Source: Alphaproteobacteria bacterium
GTDB taxonomy: Bacteria; Pseudomonadota; Alphaproteobacteria; Rickettsiales; SXRF01
Assembly: GCA_020049775.1 (NCBI GenBank)
Contig: JAGVLO010000012.1
Span: forward strand, 1-64,000
Direction: 5' to 3'
DNA: 64,000 nt
Both the position numbers and the translations under genes were made by a program. How positions within the stretch are numbered: position 1 is the first letter of the stretch; the number at the start of each line of letters is the position of its first letter. The notes under the pieces are model-generated. The model was not told the origin of the DNA. It made no database searches and was given only the letters and a program-made list of their open reading frames with translations. Below are positions 61,127-64,000 of the stretch, piece after piece.

Positions 61127-62254
61127 ATGAAAATTGCCATATTGCGCGAACGTAAAGAAGGCGAGCTGCGTGTAGCCGCCACCCCTGATACCGTAAAAAA
61201 ATATATTTCACTTGGCGCAAAAGTGTGTGTCGAGTCCGGCGCCGGTCTTGGTTCTTCCATTTCCGACGAAGATTATAAGTCTGCTGGCGCAACCATAGCC
61301 AGCGAGCTTGGAAAATGCGCAGAAGGCGCCGATATCGTGTTGAAAGTGCGCCCGCCTGAAAGCGACGAAATGGCCGCCATCCCCGAAGGCAGCATGCTGC
61401 TTGGTATGTTAGAACCCTACACATCACAGTCATATTTCAATGTATATTCCCTCAAAAAGCTCTCAACCATTGCGCTTGAACTGTTGCCACGCATATCCCG
61501 CGCACAGTCCATGGACGTATTATCCTCGCAAAGTAACCTCGCAGGCTACCGCGCGGTGATTGACGCCGTGGCAACCTTTGGCAAGGCCGTACCCATGATG
61601 ATGACCGCCGCCGGAACCGTTGCACCGGCAAAGGTTTTGGTGCTTGGTGCAGGTGTTGCAGGCCTTCAGGCCATTGCCACCGCCAAACGTCTCGGCGCTG
61701 TGGTTTCCGCGTTTGACGTTCGCCCCGCCGTAAAGGAACAGGTGGAAAGCCTCGGTGCAAAATTCATTGAAGTACCTGCTGCCGAATCCGGCGAAACAAG
61801 CGGCGGCTACGCCAAGGAGATGAGCGAGGAATATAAACAAAAACAATCCCAACTGATTCACGAAGCCCTCAAAAAACAGGACGTGGTGATTGCCACGGCC
61901 CTTATCCCGGGCCGCCCGGCGCCGGTGCTGATTACCGAAGCTATGGTGAAAGACATGAAGGCCGGATCGGTTATCGTTGACCTTGCGGTGGCATCCGGCG
62001 GCAATTGCCCACTGAGTGAATTGGATAAAGTAGTCGATAAGCATGGCGTTGTACTTGTCGGTTACAGCAACATGCCTGCGCGTGTTGCTGTGGATGCCAG
62101 CCAGCTTTATGCCCGCAACCTCTATAACTTCATTTCCACCCTCGTTATCGGCAAAGAAGGCAAGCTAGACATCAAATGGGATGATGAGCTGGTAACAGGC
62201 ACCCTGCTGACGCGCGATGGCTCAATTGTACACAAACAGTTCCAGGTAAAATAA
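61127..62254 (+). CDS. pntAA: NAD(P) transhydrogenase subunit alpha part 1
   Basis: 375 residues, the NAD(H)-binding dI component. It has the AlaDH/PNT N-terminal domain ([26 protein letters not shown]), then the Rossmann [27 protein letters not shown] and [18 protein letters not shown]. It transfers hydride from NADH to NADP+ in a membrane complex driven by the proton gradient, supplying NADPH. As in Rhodospirillum and other alphaproteobacteria, the alpha chain is split in two genes. Confidence 0.95.
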   Translation: MKIAILRERKEGELRVAATPDTVKKYISLGAKVCVESGAGLGSSISDEDYKSAGATIASELGKCAEGADIVLKVRPPESDEMAAIPEGSMLLGMLEPYTSQSYFNVYSLKKLSTIALELLPRISRAQSMDVLSSQSNLAGYRAVIDAVATFGKAVPMMMTAAGTVAPAKVLVLGAGVAGLQAIATAKRLGAVVSAFDVRPAVKEQVESLGAKFIEVPAAESGETSGGYAKEMSEEYKQKQSQLIHEALKKQDVVIATALIPGRPAPVLITEAMVKDMKAGSVIVDLAVASGGNCPLSELDKVVDKHGVVLVGYSNMPARVAVDASQLYARNLYNFISTLVIGKEGKLDIKWDDELVTGTLLTRDGSIVHKQFQVK

Positions 62255-62255
62255 T

Positions 62256-62660
62256 ATGCTCAATAGCGATTCACTAAGTGAGAAAGCAGAAAGAATGGCG
62301 CAGCAGGCCGCTGAACTGGCCGAAGAAATCAACGCCATGCACCTGCAAATGCAGAACACCACCGGCGTTGACCCGTTTATTTTCGGGCTTACCGTTTTTG
62401 TGCTGGCCTGCTTCGTCGGCTATTACGTCGTATGGAAAGTTACCCCTGCCCTGCACACACCGCTCATGGCAGTGACTAATGCCATTTCAGGCATCATCAT
62501 CGTAGGCGCCATTATCGCGCTGGGGCCGGAAGGGTATGGTTTCTCACACCTTGCCGGTTTCATCGCCGTTGTGATTGCCTCGGTCAATATTTTCGGCGGG
62601 TTTGTTGTTACACAGCGCATGCTGTCCATGTTCCAGAAAAAGGAAAAGCATAAGCCATGA
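62256..62660 (+). CDS. pntAB: NAD(P) transhydrogenase subunit alpha part 2
   Basis: 134 residues, membrane component dII. Three to four membrane helices ([65 protein letters not shown]). The conserved TNAISG and NIFGGF motifs are present. It starts 1 base after pntAA and overlaps pntB by 4 bases. Confidence 0.95.
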   Translation: MLNSDSLSEKAERMAQQAAELAEEINAMHLQMQNTTGVDPFIFGLTVFVLACFVGYYVVWKVTPALHTPLMAVTNAISGIIIVGAIIALGPEGYGFSHLAGFIAVVIASVNIFGGFVVTQRMLSMFQKKEKHKP

Positions 62661-64000
62661 GCGATTACGCATATCTCCTCTACCTGCTTTCTTCGGTACT
62701 TTTCATTCTGGCGCTAAAGGGCCTTTCATCTCCCGAATCCGCACGCCGTGGCAACGTGTATGGCATGGTAGGTATGGTAATTGCCATTGGCACAACACTA
62801 ACCCTGCCCGTCGTCACCAACTACATGCTGATTGCGCTGGGTATCGCCATCGGCGGCGCGGTTGGCATCAGCATCGCGCGCAAAATCCAGATGACTGCCA
62901 TGCCACAGCTCGTAGCCGCATTCCACTCGCTTGTTGGCCTTGCAGCCGTGTTGATAGCGGCCGGTGCGCTTTGGTCGCCGGAAAGTTATGGCATTGGCAA
63001 TAGCGGCAGCATCAAACCCGGTAGCCTGATAGAACTCAGCCTTGGTGCTGTCATCGGTGCTATCACCTTTTCCGGTTCTGTTATCGCCTTCGCCAAGCTG
63101 CAGGGCATTATGTCCGGCAAGCCCCTGCGCTTTGCCGGCCAGCACATGATTAATGCCTGCATCGGCATCGGAATTGTCGTGGTACTGTTCATGTTCTGCT
63201 TCAGCGAATCCAAAATGCTGTTCATCGTCATGACGGCTGCAGCATTCGCCCTTGGTTTCCTGCTGATTGTACCCATCGGCGGCGCAGACATGCCTGTGGT
63301 GGTGTCCATGCTCAACTCTTATTCCGGCTGGGCCGCTTCCGGCATCGGCTTCACGCTGGGCAACCCGTTGCTTATCATCACCGGCGCACTGGTAGGCTCT
63401 TCCGGCGCTATCCTTTCATACATCATGTGCAAGGCCATGAACCGCTCCATCATCAATGTTATCTTCGGTGGGTTTGGTGATTCCGCCGCTGTTGATGCCT
63501 CAGGCGGCCCTGCTAATGACAAACCCATCAAAAGCGGTAGTCCTGAAGACGCCGCCTTCCTGCTCAAGAATTCCAGCTCGGTTATCATTGTGCCTGGCTA
63601 TGGCATGGCGGTAGCGCAGGCGCAGCACGCCGTGCGTGAAATGGCGCAGGCACTGGAAAAAGAAGGCATCAAGGTGCGTTATGCCATTCACCCCGTGGCA
63701 GGCCGTATGCCAGGCCACATGAACGTGTTGCTGGCTGAAGCAAACGTGCCTTATGACAGCGTGCAGGAACTTGAAGAAATCAACAATGATTTTGCAACTA
63801 CCGACGTAGCCTTTGTCATTGGCGCCAACGACGTGACAAACCCAGCCGCAAAGAACAACCCGCAAAGTCCGATTTACGGAATGCCGGTACTGGATGTCGC
63901 TAACGCAAAAACAGTAATTTTCAACAAGCGTAGCATGGCCGCTGGCTATGCAGGCATTGAAAACGAACTGTTCTTTCAGGATAACACTATGATGCTGTTC
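62657..64000 (+). CDS. pntB: NAD(P) transhydrogenase subunit beta (cut by window end)
   Basis: Starts with an ATGA overlap and runs off the right edge after 448 codons; only about 15-20 residues should be missing. The membrane part has eight or nine helices ([51 protein letters not shown]). The C-terminal dIII NADP-binding domain has [45 protein letters not shown] and [11 protein letters not shown]. It completes the transhydrogenase with pntAA and pntAB. Confidence 0.96.
   Translation, partial: MSDYAYLLYLLSSVLFILALKGLSSPESARRGNVYGMVGMVIAIGTTLTLPVVTNYMLIALGIAIGGAVGISIARKIQMTAMPQLVAAFHSLVGLAAVLIAAGALWSPESYGIGNSGSIKPGSLIELSLGAVIGAITFSGSVIAFAKLQGIMSGKPLRFAGQHMINACIGIGIVVVLFMFCFSESKMLFIVMTAAAFALGFLLIVPIGGADMPVVVSMLNSYSGWAASGIGFTLGNPLLIITGALVGSSGAILSYIMCKAMNRSIINVIFGGFGDSAAVDASGGPANDKPIKSGSPEDAAFLLKNSSSVIIVPGYGMAVAQAQHAVREMAQALEKEGIKVRYAIHPVAGRMPGHMNVLLAEANVPYDSVQELEEINNDFATTDVAFVIGANDVTNPAAKNNPQSPIYGMPVLDVANAKTVIFNKRSMAAGYAGIENELFFQDNTMMLF

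Noticed and set aside
1-64000. CRISPR arrays, insertion sequences and integrase or transposase genes
   Set aside because: I read through for direct-repeat arrays, terminal inverted repeats and DDE or tyrosine-recombinase motifs and found none. The island idea near 33.7 kb therefore rests on weak evidence only.

Overview
The window is chromosomal DNA of an alphaproteobacterium with roughly balanced base composition (judged by eye). The first 100 bases are the reverse complement of an alphaproteobacterial-type 16S rRNA 5' end. The flagellar order fliF-fliG-fliH-fliN-flbD-flhA, the recG/sdhE-mfd neighbourhood and the three-subunit pntAA-pntAB-pntB transhydrogenase all point to the same class. 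I cannot place it below class; many genes have no relative that I recognise.

Layout. 0-5.4 kb: the rRNA leader, then a run of unrecognised cytoplasmic proteins, including two adjacent full-length paralogues (1226-2005 and 2243-2989). 5.4-20.6 kb: housekeeping genes recG, a PAS/degenerate-GGDEF protein, sdhE, mfd, parE, a lone IucA/IucC-type synthetase, an M17 aminopeptidase, a MarR-like regulator and a GYF-like membrane protein. 20.7-32 kb: a flagellar operon for the MS ring, switch, export gate, flagellar placement proteins and the sigma-54 activator FlbD, ending in a FliK-like protein. 32-33.6 kb: a polyprenyl diphosphate synthase, a cysteine-patterned lipoprotein and tRNA-Pro(CGG).

33.7-48 kb: a block of mostly unrecognised, partly AT-richer genes starting right behind the tRNA. 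It holds a lipoprotein, several small alpha/beta proteins, a LOG-like protein, a putative papain-like protein with an EF-hand, a flagellin-like protein with an extra tail, and a 1179-residue protein with two J-domains and three EF-hand loops. Two of the Ca-binding-motif genes share a 16-base upstream element that differs only at the N of a GANTC site. I consider this block the most likely home of an undescribed system.

48-64 kb: a PAS-GGEEF diguanylate cyclase, htpG, and a secreted ankyrin/coiled-coil protein. Then comes a tightly overlapping minus-strand lipid operon (acid-ceramidase-like NTN hydrolase, dgkA-like kinase, LplT-like transporter, Aas-like acyltransferase), followed by folE-argE, apaG, a hypothetical gene and pntAA-pntAB-pntB, the last cut by the window end.

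How parts fit together: the flagellar block is one long + strand transcription unit with a CtrA-like site ahead of fliF. The lipid operon reads as phospholipid and diacylglycerol recycling. The two GGDEF-type proteins, FlbD and the CtrA/GANTC-like motifs suggest Caulobacter-style cell-cycle and motility control, which is an inference. All family assignments come from motif recognition without database searches.
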